From contig NZ_FWFX01000003.1 of the NCBI RefSeq assembly GCF_900172335.1, positions 310,001 to 374,000 of the forward strand: 64,000 nt of DNA. Reading direction: 5' to 3'. How positions within the stretch are numbered: position 1 is the stretch's first letter; each line of letters starts with the position of its first letter. This DNA is from Roseovarius albus (GTDB taxonomy: Bacteria; Pseudomonadota; Alphaproteobacteria; Rhodobacterales; Rhodobacteraceae). The translations under genes and the position numbers were made by a program. Below the pieces are notes generated by a model. The model was not told the DNA's origin, searched no databases, and worked only from the letters and a program-made list of their open reading frames with translations. Below, in pieces: positions 34,339 to 42,927 of the stretch.

Positions 34339-35316
34339 ATGCCTGAAATTTTCGCGCTTGCGGCGGACAACCTTATTTCACCAATTGTTTTGTCATTTGC
34401 ATTGGGGCTTGCAGCGGCTCTTGCGAGATCAGACCTGTCTATCCCCGAAGCCATCGCCAAGGGAATGTCGATTTACTTGCTGTTTGCCATTGGTTTTAAA
34501 GGAGGTGTAAGTGTTGCCGATCATGGGATTGATGCAACCTTAGGGTTGTCATTGGCCGCCGGCATCGTATTGTCTGCCATTTTACCTCTGGTTGCCTTTG
34601 CCCTGTTGCGCGTTTTAAGCGGGATGGACCGACTGAACGCAGCAGCCGTCGCCGGCCATTATGGTTCAATCTCTATCGTGACGTTTGTCGCGGCAACCTC
34701 TGCCCTGGAAAGCAGTGGGATTGCTGCAGAAGGTTACATGGTCGCCGTCGCCGCGGCAATGGAAGCCCCTGCGATTCTGTCAGCGCTCTGGTTGGTCTCA
34801 CGTGGCGAAAAAGATGGGCGGATGGATTCCGGCTTATGGCGGGAAATTCTGCTGAACGGATCAATCGTTTTGTTGATCGGGGCCTTCCTGATTGGCTGGG
34901 TAACAGGGCCCGAAGGCCTGGCAGAAATCGACAGCTTTATCGTAGCCCCCTTCAAAGGCGTGTTGTGCTTGTTCTTGTTGGACATGGGGCTCGTGGCTGG
35001 GCGCGGCATGCAAAAAGGGCGCGGAGCGCTTGGCCTAGGGGCCGTCAGTTTTGGGGTCTTGATGCCAGTAATTGGCAGCGGTTTTGGCTTGGCTGCGGCC
35101 CTGTTGCTAGGGCTCTCAAGCGGAGGCACAGTGCTACTGATGGTACTGTCAGCCTCAGCCAGCTACATTGCCGTACCTGCCGCCATGCGAGTGGCTTTGC
35201 CAGAGGCCAACCCCTCGGTCTACCTAACGCTGTCGTTGGGTGTTACATTTCCTTTTAACCTGACTTTGGGCATTCCGTTCTATATTGCTATCGCGCAGAT
35301 GATCACAGGAGGCTGA
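34339..35316 (+). CDS. sbtA: SbtA-type sodium-dependent bicarbonate transporter
   Basis: A 325-residue membrane protein of the SbtA (DUF897) family with about ten hydrophobic helices. Family segments include LLFAIGFKGGVSVADHG, AGHYGSISIVTFVAA and the C-terminal LPEANPSVYLTLSLGVTFPFNLTLGIP, which carry the ion and anion site of SbtA. In cyanobacteria it imports bicarbonate with sodium. The SbtB-type gene begins two bases after the stop, which is the arrangement seen in cyanobacteria. Confidence 0.87.
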   Translation: MPEIFALAADNLISPIVLSFALGLAAALARSDLSIPEAIAKGMSIYLLFAIGFKGGVSVADHGIDATLGLSLAAGIVLSAILPLVAFALLRVLSGMDRLNAAAVAGHYGSISIVTFVAATSALESSGIAAEGYMVAVAAAMEAPAILSALWLVSRGEKDGRMDSGLWREILLNGSIVLLIGAFLIGWVTGPEGLAEIDSFIVAPFKGVLCLFLLDMGLVAGRGMQKGRGALGLGAVSFGVLMPVIGSGFGLAAALLLGLSSGGTVLLMVLSASASYIAVPAAMRVALPEANPSVYLTLSLGVTFPFNLTLGIPFYIAIAQMITGG

Positions 35317-35317
35317 T

Positions 35318-35629
35318 ATGCAAACTCACCAGGCCAAACGTGTCGAGATTACAATCGAAAAAGTCATGCAGTCGCGGTTGACCGATGCGATGCAAGAGAC
35401 CGGGGTCAATGGCTACACGATCCTACCAGTTTTCGGTGGCTCGGGCAGATCCGGAGAATGGACACGCTCTGGCCAGATCAGCCGCGCTGAAGGGATGGTA
35501 CAAGTCGTTTGCATCATCCGACCAGAGCGACTGGATGCCCTGCTCGAAGCCGCATTCTCAGTCGTAGAGCGCCACATTGGCGTGGTCTGCGTCACCGATT
35601 GCGAAGTCCTTCGGGCAGAACGGTTTTAG
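35318..35629 (+). CDS. sbtB: SbtB-type PII-like regulatory protein
   Basis: A 103-residue ferredoxin-like PII-superfamily protein. It opens KRVEITIEKVMQSRLTDAMQETG, then GYTILPVFGGSGRSGEW (T-loop region), and ends HIGVVCVTDCEVLRAERF. The cyanobacterial C-terminal CGPEGC redox loop is absent. AGGAGG inside the sbtA end serves the start 5 bases later. SbtB binds adenine nucleotides and controls SbtA, so the pair is likely a self-contained regulated bicarbonate uptake unit. Confidence 0.85.
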   Translation: MQTHQAKRVEITIEKVMQSRLTDAMQETGVNGYTILPVFGGSGRSGEWTRSGQISRAEGMVQVVCIIRPERLDALLEAAFSVVERHIGVVCVTDCEVLRAERF

Positions 35630-35632
35630 TAT

Positions 35633-37261
35633 CTACTGCAAGATCTGACCATCCGGCCAATCAATGCTGTGGCCTAGCTTGATCTGTTGGGTTTCACCTG
35701 CAGGCAGGTCAAAATCCCAAGCCAAAACACCACGTTTGTTGTCGTAATCGGTCTCGGAAGGTTTCGGGCCGGCAGACCAGTCAATCTCTAGATCTTCCTG
35801 CTCGGAAAAGGGCACACGGTCCAGGACGCGCACGGCCCAATTTTCGCCGGTCAGGTTTTCAACTTCGATCCGCACCTCTTCGGTGAATTCGTTGGAGCGG
35901 GTCAGAACGCCACGGTCCCCTTCGTTGCGGTCTAGCACGGTGCGCGTCAGGCGCAGGCCATCGATGGGGCCGAAGGACAGGTCAACATCTCCGCCCGCCG
36001 GGATCAAAATCAGATACTGGCGACCGATGAAACGCCCATCGAGATAAAAACTGGCCTCATTCGACGGCAAGATCAACTCGCCAGAGTCGTTTTTCAGGTT
36101 GGCCATAAGAAATGCGGTCTGATCGCTGATGGGCACAGCCTGTGCGATCAAATCAACCTCAGCTTCAAGCGTACCAAGAGTGACCCGCGAACGGTCTGCG
36201 CCTGAAGCAACCGAAACGGGTTGCGGATAGCTGTATGTCACGGCAAGACCGTTGAAGCTGGCCTCCGCGACCATCGGTTCAGGTGCGACCGCTTCGGCCA
36301 TGACCTGCCCGGAAAAGGCCCCCAAATCCGCTTCGGCGATGCCTTTGGTGCGGCGCTGGATTTGCTCAGGATCATAAATCCGGCGCAGCCAGGGCCAGAT
36401 CTCGCTGGGTGCGGTCTGCTCGGAAGGACGTACGGTCGAGAGGGTCAGAGCGACATCCTCCCAGTTCTCGCCAGTATTTTGTTGGATGAACGCCCCGCGT
36501 TCCAAAGCCAATGCACCTGTATCGCGGGCCAAATGCAGATCATAGACCGGCTGCCACGCTGCTTGTTGAATGTTGTAGGTCACAGTCACCGAGCCCTCGC
36601 CTGCCTCCGCCGCATCTACAGCAATGGATAACATTGCGCGCTCTTCGACTTCTGGCACCAAGGCGCGCAGTTCGGCCCGGGCCTTTTCCAACTCAATCTG
36701 CAGGTCTTGCAGATCAGCGCGCGCTGTATCGGCGCGATAGTCGGCATCCTGAGCCGCCTGCAAAGCGCTAAGTGTTTCATCGCCCACGACACCGATCAAT
36801 TCTCGCAAGGCGGTAGCGTCCAATCCAGCGACACCTTCGTTGTCGCCCAATTGCGCGAGGAATGCTGCGCGAGTCCGTGCTGCCTCGGCCTCAAGCCGGA
36901 TACGTTCGACCCCGGCCAACCCTTCGCGCAGCTCTTCTTCAAGCTGCTCAACCTTGTCCTCGGCGGCTTTGATCGCGGCATTGGTATCCTCATCACGCGG
37001 GATGACAAAGTCATTGCGCGCGCTGACACTGCCCATGCGGGCACCTTCGACAGCAACACGGACAGATTGCAGAGGGGTCGAGCGTGGCAGATCTGACAAG
37101 ATCAACTGGTGCTGGCCCGCCGGGGCCGCGAAAGGCACCTCGCGCGTGATCGTCGCCCCTCCGGGGTAAAGTGTCACCGCGCTGACGTCGCTTTGTAAAA
37201 TGATGTCTTCCGCCCAAACAGATGTGGGCAACAAAGCCAATCCCGCCACTAAATACCGCAT
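35633..37261 (-). CDS. MuiA-family protein (DUF4139/DUF4140)
   Basis: A 542-residue exported protein of the mucoidy inhibitor A group. A short signal peptide (MRYLVAGLALLPTSVWA) is followed by the N-terminal DUF4140 strand (SAVTLYPGGATITREVPF), a coiled coil (about 90-200), and the large C-terminal DUF4139 beta domain (PVYDLHL..., ending DWPDGQ). Function is uncharacterised; overexpression phenotypes gave the name. The upstream region contains a 20-base inverted repeat (37281-37300). It converges on sbtB, 3 bases apart. Confidence 0.88.
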   Translation of the reverse strand: MRYLVAGLALLPTSVWAEDIILQSDVSAVTLYPGGATITREVPFAAPAGQHQLILSDLPRSTPLQSVRVAVEGARMGSVSARNDFVIPRDEDTNAAIKAAEDKVEQLEEELREGLAGVERIRLEAEAARTRAAFLAQLGDNEGVAGLDATALRELIGVVGDETLSALQAAQDADYRADTARADLQDLQIELEKARAELRALVPEVEERAMLSIAVDAAEAGEGSVTVTYNIQQAAWQPVYDLHLARDTGALALERGAFIQQNTGENWEDVALTLSTVRPSEQTAPSEIWPWLRRIYDPEQIQRRTKGIAEADLGAFSGQVMAEAVAPEPMVAEASFNGLAVTYSYPQPVSVASGADRSRVTLGTLEAEVDLIAQAVPISDQTAFLMANLKNDSGELILPSNEASFYLDGRFIGRQYLILIPAGGDVDLSFGPIDGLRLTRTVLDRNEGDRGVLTRSNEFTEEVRIEVENLTGENWAVRVLDRVPFSEQEDLEIDWSAGPKPSETDYDNKRGVLAWDFDLPAGETQQIKLGHSIDWPDGQILQ

Positions 37262-37280
37262 TGATTACGCCTCCTAATGC

Positions 37281-37300
37281 AATTGATTGAAGTATCAATT
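37281..37300. promoter_or_regulatory. Inverted repeat upstream of the MuiA-family gene
   Basis: AATTGAT and ATCAATT form perfect 7-base arms around TGAAGT, about 20 bases before the MuiA-family start. The position fits an operator or promoter element; no matching regulator is identifiable. Confidence 0.35.
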
Positions 37301-37372
37301 ACTTAAAGGGACGAAGGCAAGCAGATCGCCGGATCTGTGCGGAATTACGCCTTTGATCCATAGCGCATACAA

Positions 37373-37399
37373 AGCGGGCGTCCTGATAGGAAGCCCGCT
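37373..37399 (-). terminator. Intrinsic terminator of asd
   Basis: AGCGGGC (37373-37379) pairs with GCCCGCT (37393-37399), with an inner TCCT/AGGA pair. On the minus strand the stem is followed by UUUG. It lies 24 bases past the asd stop. Confidence 0.7.
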
Positions 37400-37422
37400 C
37401 AAAACCTGTAGGTTGGCTAAGC

Positions 37423-38445
37423 TTAGCCTTTCTTCAGAACTCGATTGCCCAGTGTTTCCGCGATCTGGACAGCATTCAGAGCAGCGCCCTTGCGCAGGTT
37501 GTCGGACACACACCATAGGTTCAGACCGTTTTCGATGGTGCTGTCTTGACGGATGCGGCTGATGAAAGTTGCGTAATCGCCAACGCATTCTTTTGGTGTG
37601 ACGTAGCCACCATCTTCGCGCTTGTCGATGACCATGATGCCGGGGGCCTCGCGCAGAATGTCGCGGGCTTCGTCTTCGTCGAGGAACTCTTCGAATTCGA
37701 TGTTCACTGCTTCCGAGTGGCCAACGAAGACCGGCACGCGTACGCAGGTGGCGGTGACCTTGATCGCCGGGTCGACGATTTTCTTCGTCTCGGCAACCAT
37801 CTTCCACTCTTCCTTGGTGGAGCCGTCTTCCATAAACACGTCAATGTGCGGGATCACGTTGAACGCGATTTCCTTGGTGTAAACCTTGGCCGGCACTTCC
37901 TGCGTAGGGTTGTAGACCGCCTTGGTCTGATCCCATAGCTCGTCAATTGCGTCTTTGCCCGAACCGGACACTGACTGGTAGGTCGAGACAACAACGCGTT
38001 TGATGGTCGCACGGTCGTGCAACGGCTTCAGTGCCACAACCATTTGCGCGGTCGAGCAGTTAGGGTTGGCAATGATGTTTTTCTTGCCATATTGCTCAAC
38101 CGCTTCCGGGTTGACCTCTGGCACTACCAGCGGCACTTCGGGATCATAGCGGTACAGCGATGAGTTATCGATCACGACACAACCTGCTGCCGCAGCTTTC
38201 GGCGCAAAGGTTTTGGTCGCGTCTGAGCCGATGGCAAACAGCGCAATATCCCAACCCGTGAAGTCAAAGGTTTCAAGATCCTTCGTGGTCAAAGTTCGGT
38301 CGCCAAAGCTGATTTCGGTGCCTAGCGAACGACGGCTGGCCAAGGCCACGATCTCGTCCACAGGAAACTGGCGCTCGTCCAGAATGTTCAGCATTTCGCG
38401 GCCCACGTTACCGGTGGCGCCCACGACAGCGACTTTGTACCCCAT
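37423..38445 (-). CDS. asd: Aspartate-semialdehyde dehydrogenase
   Basis: A 340-residue NADP-dependent enzyme of lysine, threonine and methionine synthesis, converting aspartyl phosphate to aspartate semialdehyde. GATGNVGREML (9-19) binds NADP. The catalytic Cys is in NPNCSTAQ (about 132), and the catalytic His is in FVGHSEAVNIE. It belongs to the USG-1/gram-negative type by length. It has its own terminator and a divergent spacer to the thiolase gene, 128 bases. Confidence 0.95.
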   Translation of the reverse strand: MGYKVAVVGATGNVGREMLNILDERQFPVDEIVALASRRSLGTEISFGDRTLTTKDLETFDFTGWDIALFAIGSDATKTFAPKAAAAGCVVIDNSSLYRYDPEVPLVVPEVNPEAVEQYGKKNIIANPNCSTAQMVVALKPLHDRATIKRVVVSTYQSVSGSGKDAIDELWDQTKAVYNPTQEVPAKVYTKEIAFNVIPHIDVFMEDGSTKEEWKMVAETKKIVDPAIKVTATCVRVPVFVGHSEAVNIEFEEFLDEDEARDILREAPGIMVIDKREDGGYVTPKECVGDYATFISRIRQDSTIENGLNLWCVSDNLRKGAALNAVQIAETLGNRVLKKG

Positions 38446-38573
38446 CTCGGGAATCCTTCTTGTTGCGTTTAAACGTGGCGCTCATAGCGCAGCACGCGCA
38501 TATATTAAAGCGGATTCGCCGCGCAATCTGTCACAGGGCGGTGATTTGGCGACATAAGACCGCAAATTGCGGG

Positions 38574-39746
38574 TTATATGCGCTCAATCGCGATAGCCGT
38601 ACCCTCACCACCACCGATACAAATTGCAGCAATCCCACGCTTGAGGCCACGTTTCTCCAGCGCATTCAGCAAGGTCACAATGATCCGCGCGCCGCTGGCC
38701 CCGATAGGATGACCCAAGGCGCAAGCACCGCCATTTACATTCACCCGGTCACGCGGCAGGGACATCTCCTGCATGAAAGCCATGGGCACAACAGCAAAGG
38801 CCTCGTTCACTTCCCAAAGGTCTACATCGCCTGTGGACCATCCCAGTTTCGCCAATAGCTTCTGTGCGGCGGGCACAGGCGCGGTGGTGAACCAATCGGG
38901 GGCTTGCGCATGGCTGGCGTGCCCCAGGATGCGTGCCCGGATATTTAGGTCACGAGTCTGCGCAGCCTCGTGCGAGGCCAACACCAGCGCCGCCGCGCCA
39001 TCCGAGATCGACGAGGCATTGGCTGCCGTCACGGTGCCCCCCTTGCGAAAGGCAGGTTTCAGCTGCGGGATCTTTTCGGGGCGGGCTTTGCCGGGTTGTT
39101 CATCTTCGGTGATGATCACCTCGCCTTTGCGGGTTTGCAGGGTCACCGGGGTAACCTCGCCCTCAAATTCCCCAGACTTTTGCGCCTGCAAAGCTCCCGC
39201 AAGTGACCCGAGAGCGTATTCATCCTGCGCCTCCCGGGTGAATTGATATTTCTCGGCGCAATCCTCGGCAAAAGTGCCCATCAGGCGGCCCTTGTCATAG
39301 GCATCCTCCAACCCATCGAGGAACATGTGATCCTGCGCGCCAGTGTGACCGATGCGCGCGCCGCCACGCATATTCGGCAGCAGGTATGGCGCGTTGGACA
39401 TGCTCTCCATCCCACCCGCGACCATCGTATCCGCATGGCCCAAAGCGATCTGATCAAACGCCATCATCGCCGCTTTCATGCCAGAGCCGCACATTTTGTT
39501 GAGCGTGGTGGCGGGCACGTCTTCGCTCAAGCCGCCAAGGAACCCGGCCTGACGTGCGGGGGCCTGTCCCTGCCCTGCGGGCAGAACACAGCCCATCAGC
39601 ACCTCATCAGCAGTTTCGGTTCGCGCATCTGCCAGTGCAGCACGAATTGCAGCACCGCCCAGAATCGGTGCAGCAACCCCGTCAAAATCTCCTTGAAATC
39701 CACCCATTGGTGTCCGGGCAGCCCCGGCGATCACGACCTCATTCAT
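38574..39746 (-). CDS. Acetyl-CoA acetyltransferase (thiolase)
   Basis: A 390-residue thiolase. The acyl-enzyme Cys is in NKMCGSGMKA (about 89), the second His in WEVNEAFAVV region with NGGACALGHPIGASGAR, and the final Cys in AICIGGGEGTA. Length fits biosynthetic acetoacetyl-CoA thiolase. The start at 39746 follows GGAAAT; a TTG-initiated extension is rejected. It is alone here, not beside a phaB or other beta-oxidation gene. Confidence 0.92.
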   Translation of the reverse strand: MNEVVIAGAARTPMGGFQGDFDGVAAPILGGAAIRAALADARTETADEVLMGCVLPAGQGQAPARQAGFLGGLSEDVPATTLNKMCGSGMKAAMMAFDQIALGHADTMVAGGMESMSNAPYLLPNMRGGARIGHTGAQDHMFLDGLEDAYDKGRLMGTFAEDCAEKYQFTREAQDEYALGSLAGALQAQKSGEFEGEVTPVTLQTRKGEVIITEDEQPGKARPEKIPQLKPAFRKGGTVTAANASSISDGAAALVLASHEAAQTRDLNIRARILGHASHAQAPDWFTTAPVPAAQKLLAKLGWSTGDVDLWEVNEAFAVVPMAFMQEMSLPRDRVNVNGGACALGHPIGASGARIIVTLLNALEKRGLKRGIAAICIGGGEGTAIAIERI

Positions 39747-39827
39747 GGCATTTCCTTTCGATCTGACCCTTCCATACCAAATCGTAACCAATCCGGTCTA
39801 GCATCCCCATACTACTATTTAGGGGCT

Positions 39828-40175
39828 ATGAGAAATATGCGATTGAACAGTCGGATTATAAGTAACGTCAACGTCGTGACGGTCAAGGAAACACGGATCG
39901 ATGCCGCCGTAGCAATTCAGTTCAAAGACGAGATGCGCGCCATCACTGATGAAGGGCCAGATCGTGTGGTTCTTGATCTATCAGAGGTGGGCTTTGTAGA
40001 TTCAAGCGGGCTTGGCGCGATTGTTGCGATGAAAAAACATTTTGGCACCGAAAAGACGTTTGAGCTGGCAGGGCTGACGCATGATGTCGCCAAGGTGTTT
40101 CAACTGACACGGATGGACATGATTTTCACCATCCATGACAGCGCTGATCCCTTCACCGCGCAAGCCGCCGGATAG
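39828..40175 (+). CDS. STAS-domain anti-sigma factor antagonist
   Basis: A 115-residue RsbV/SpoIIAA-like protein. The region VVLDLSEVGFVDSSGLGAIVAMKK contains the Ser that is phosphorylated in partner switching (DSSGLG). A GTG-started kinase gene follows 14 bases later, the usual partner. The start is not certain: ATG at 39828 has AGGGG only 2 bases away and ATG at 39837 is an alternative. No RsbU phosphatase or sigma factor is adjacent, so targets lie elsewhere. Confidence 0.87.
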   Translation: MRNMRLNSRIISNVNVVTVKETRIDAAVAIQFKDEMRAITDEGPDRVVLDLSEVGFVDSSGLGAIVAMKKHFGTEKTFELAGLTHDVAKVFQLTRMDMIFTIHDSADPFTAQAAG

Positions 40176-40189
40176 AAAGGGGGCACCTA

Positions 40190-40666
40190 GTGTCAGGGCA
40201 TAACAGAACGGCGGTTTCGAAACAGCCCCCAAAGACGCGGCGTATCGATGGGATCGCCACGGATCTTGGGACTCGAGAGTTTTTGTGCACCATTGCCGAG
40301 TGGCTGAGACGGGAGGATGTTTTGAACAGTACAGTCGCAACTGTCGAACTGGTGTTGGCCGAAGCCACCAATAACATCATCGAACATGCATATACGGGCA
40401 ATGCTGGCCCGGGCGTTTTTTGGGCAGAGCTGTCTTTGCTGGAATCAGACCTGGAGGTGGCATTGTGTGATCTAGGGCGCGCCTTTCCCGAAGGATTACT
40501 GCCCTCGGGTGACCTACCAGATCTGGACGTAGCTTTGGAACAGTTGCCCGAAGGAGGGTTTGGCTGGTTCTTGATATATTCCCAAACCAAATCCGTGCAT
40601 TACACGCGAGAAACCGGGCAAAACACTCTATTACTTTCATTCGAATTGGGCACAGATCAGAAATAG
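40190..40666 (+). CDS. Anti-sigma factor serine kinase (RsbW-like HATPase)
   Basis: A 158-residue GHKL kinase. The N-box is EATNNIIEHAY (about 58-68), the G1-type motif CDLGRAF and the G2-type GGFGWFLI follow. The GTG at 40190 has AAAGGGGG upstream. It pairs with the STAS protein 14 bases upstream, forming a partner-switching module that would bind and inhibit a sigma factor or a PP2C-linked partner. None is in the window. Confidence 0.85.
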   Translation: MSGHNRTAVSKQPPKTRRIDGIATDLGTREFLCTIAEWLRREDVLNSTVATVELVLAEATNNIIEHAYTGNAGPGVFWAELSLLESDLEVALCDLGRAFPEGLLPSGDLPDLDVALEQLPEGGFGWFLIYSQTKSVHYTRETGQNTLLLSFELGTDQK

Positions 40667-40878
40667 TGCCCGGTGAAAACCCCAAATTCGCCCAATTCTT
40701 CACGAAAATCCGCCGGAATCGACTGTCAGTTAAATCCTGTAGCTGGATTATAGCTTCACTCGGCACCGCGTGAAACAGCCCCCACCCAGCGCGCGGTGCC
40801 GAGGTATTTACCAAGCAAACAATTGGCAATCGATAAAAGCCATCCTAGTGTCTGGTCACGCCAGAGACAGGAGACACC

Positions 40879-42456
40879 ATGCGCGATTTTCATTTCCCCG
40901 GACGGTCCCCGGTATTGGCCACCAACGGCATGTGTGCGACCTCGCACCCGCTGGCCTCAAAGGTGGCGATTGATCTCCTGTCGCGCGGCGGTAACGCCAT
41001 GGACGCCGCCATCGCCGGGGCGGTTCTACTCGGGATTTGCGAGCCACAAATGACTGGCATCGGCGGTGATTGCTTTGTTCTGTTCAATAAGCCGGGCAGT
41101 ACTGAGGTTCAGGCTTTCAATGGCTCGGGTTGCGCACCTAAAGCCGCAAATGCTGCCGTACTGCGTGCCAAAGGGCTTGTAACGATCCCCCCATCTTCAG
41201 TTGATGCCGTGACCATTCCCGGTGCCATCGATGCCTTTTGCGCATTGAGCGAAGATCACGGGAAGATTGGACTTGATGCAATTCTCGCGCCCTCCATCCA
41301 CTATGCCGAGGCAGGTGTACCACTCGCCGCTCGGGTCGGAGCCGACCTGCAAGATGACAGCAATGTTTTGCAAGGCCATGGTATCGCGCATTACTCAAAA
41401 GCTGGACAACCCTTTCAAGCCGGTCAGCTTTTCCGCGCGCCCGGACAGGCCGAAGTCTTGCGCCGGATCGCCAAGGACGGCCGCAAAGCATTTTATGATG
41501 GTGAGATCGCCGAGGACATGTGCAACGCTTTGCAGGCTTTAGGTGGGATCCATACCCTGACGGATTTCAGCACCCATTCCGGCCATTACACCCAACCAGT
41601 CACAGGCAGTTACAAGGGCACTGATCTGGTTGAGCATCCACCCAACGGACAGGGTGCAACCGCGATTTTGCTGCTGAACATTCTGGCGCAGTTCGATATC
41701 GCCGCGATGGACCCGTTTGGTGTGGAACGTGCGCATATAGAGGCGGAAGCCACCAAGCTCGCCTATGATGCGAGAAATCGCTTCATCGCCGACCCTGATC
41801 ATGTGGACTGTCTGGATCACATGCTGTCGATGGACACTGCTAAAGCGTTAGCGGCCCTGATTGATCCCAAGAGGGCCATGCCCGCCGCAGCGCCGATCAC
41901 CGAGGCGATTCATCGTGATACGGTCTATATCACTGTCGTTGATCGCGACTGCATGGCCGTGTCATTGATCTATTCCATTTTCCATGGCTTCGGGTCTGGC
42001 ATCGCCTCGGAAAAGTTCGGCATTTTGATGCAAAACCGTGGGGCTGGTTTCACTTTGCAGGAATGTCACCCCAACGAGTTGGGCGGTGGCAAGCGGCCCA
42101 TGCACACCATTATTCCCGGCATGTTGCGCGAAAACGGCCAGATCCGCATGCCCTTCGGCGTGATGGGCGGGGCCTATCAACCTTGCGGTCATGCGAGATT
42201 TCTCTCGAATTTACAGGATTTCGAAATGGACCCGCAAAGCGCCATCGATGCCCCGCGTTGTTTTAGCGACAATGGAAAACTGAAAATCGAACGTGGATAC
42301 AGCGCCGAGACCCGGCAGTCCCTCTCGGATCTGGGACATGACGTGGTCATCCCGGATGAGCCACTTGGCGGAGCACAAGCCATTCAGATCCGTCCTGACG
42401 GGGTCTTGGAAGGCAGCAGTGACCCGCGCAAAGACGGTTGCGCATTGGGGTATTGA
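40879..42456 (+). CDS. Gamma-glutamyltransferase family protein
   Basis: A 525-residue Ntn-hydrolase of the GGT family. It is made as one chain and cleaved before a Thr: DTVYITVVD (T348) aligns with the TTH-type nucleophile site. CEPQMTGIGGD and the C-terminal GGGKRPMHTI also fit. No signal peptide is obvious, so it is probably cytoplasmic, unlike periplasmic Ggt. It could act on gamma-glutamyl compounds or related amides. A terminator follows. Confidence 0.85.
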   Translation: MRDFHFPGRSPVLATNGMCATSHPLASKVAIDLLSRGGNAMDAAIAGAVLLGICEPQMTGIGGDCFVLFNKPGSTEVQAFNGSGCAPKAANAAVLRAKGLVTIPPSSVDAVTIPGAIDAFCALSEDHGKIGLDAILAPSIHYAEAGVPLAARVGADLQDDSNVLQGHGIAHYSKAGQPFQAGQLFRAPGQAEVLRRIAKDGRKAFYDGEIAEDMCNALQALGGIHTLTDFSTHSGHYTQPVTGSYKGTDLVEHPPNGQGATAILLLNILAQFDIAAMDPFGVERAHIEAEATKLAYDARNRFIADPDHVDCLDHMLSMDTAKALAALIDPKRAMPAAAPITEAIHRDTVYITVVDRDCMAVSLIYSIFHGFGSGIASEKFGILMQNRGAGFTLQECHPNELGGGKRPMHTIIPGMLRENGQIRMPFGVMGGAYQPCGHARFLSNLQDFEMDPQSAIDAPRCFSDNGKLKIERGYSAETRQSLSDLGHDVVIPDEPLGGAQAIQIRPDGVLEGSSDPRKDGCALGY

Positions 42457-42465
42457 AATGAGAAA

Positions 42466-42483
42466 GGGCGGCCTACGCCGCCC
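42466..42483. terminator. Bidirectional-shaped terminator between GGT and hspQ
   Basis: GGGCGGC (42466-42472), loop CTAC, and GCCGCCC (42477-42483) form a strong stem between convergent genes. The minus-strand side is followed by UUUC, so it may stop hspQ transcription as well as the GGT transcript. Confidence 0.7.
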
Positions 42484-42516
42484 AACGTTCAGTTTTCCGT
42501 GTTCAAATCGCTGTCT

Positions 42517-42840
42517 TCAATTCATCGCAAAATGAAGCGGATAATGTCCATCCTCAAAAGGGCCGAACATGTCAGGGATATCTGGATGATCGACCGGCTC
42601 GCCGGAATAGTCGGCGGCAAGGTTTTGTTCGCTCACATAAGCGACGTAATAGCTTTTCTCGTTCTCCGCCAGTAGGTGATAGAACGGCTGAGCGCGATCA
42701 GGCCGCGCCTCTTCTGGAATGTTGTTGTACCATTCTTCAGTATTCGAAAATTCGGGATCAACATCAAAAATCACCCCCCGAAAAGGATGCTTTCGGTGGC
42801 GGACGACTTGCCCTAAACAATATTTTGCACGCGTTTTCAT
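42517..42840 (-). CDS. hspQ: Heat shock protein HspQ
   Basis: A 107-residue cytosolic HspQ protein. The signature KYCLGQVVRHRKHPFRGVIFDVDPEF and YVSEQNLAADYSG, together with HPDIPDMFGPF, are diagnostic. HspQ is a specificity-enhancing factor for ClpXP or Lon-type proteolysis and binds hemimethylated origin DNA in Escherichia coli. The second ATG (42840) is preferred over the tandem one at 42843. It has no partner gene next to it. Confidence 0.93.
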   Translation of the reverse strand: MKTRAKYCLGQVVRHRKHPFRGVIFDVDPEFSNTEEWYNNIPEEARPDRAQPFYHLLAENEKSYYVAYVSEQNLAADYSGEPVDHPDIPDMFGPFEDGHYPLHFAMN

Positions 42841-42927
42841 CATAACAATACTACCTAACTGTCAACAACTTACCCCGCTCACATAGGTGATGTCCAACTT
42901 TTTGCCACATTTCAGAGGAAACAGTCT

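Noticed and set aside
39243..39827. Long upstream extension of the STAS gene
   Set aside because: It is antisense to the thiolase gene; the STAS domain is complete from 39828.
42841..42927. A sigma-70 promoter TTGACA/TATGAT for hspQ
   Set aside because: The -10 would overlap the ATG with only 15-base spacing, so it cannot drive the gene as annotated.
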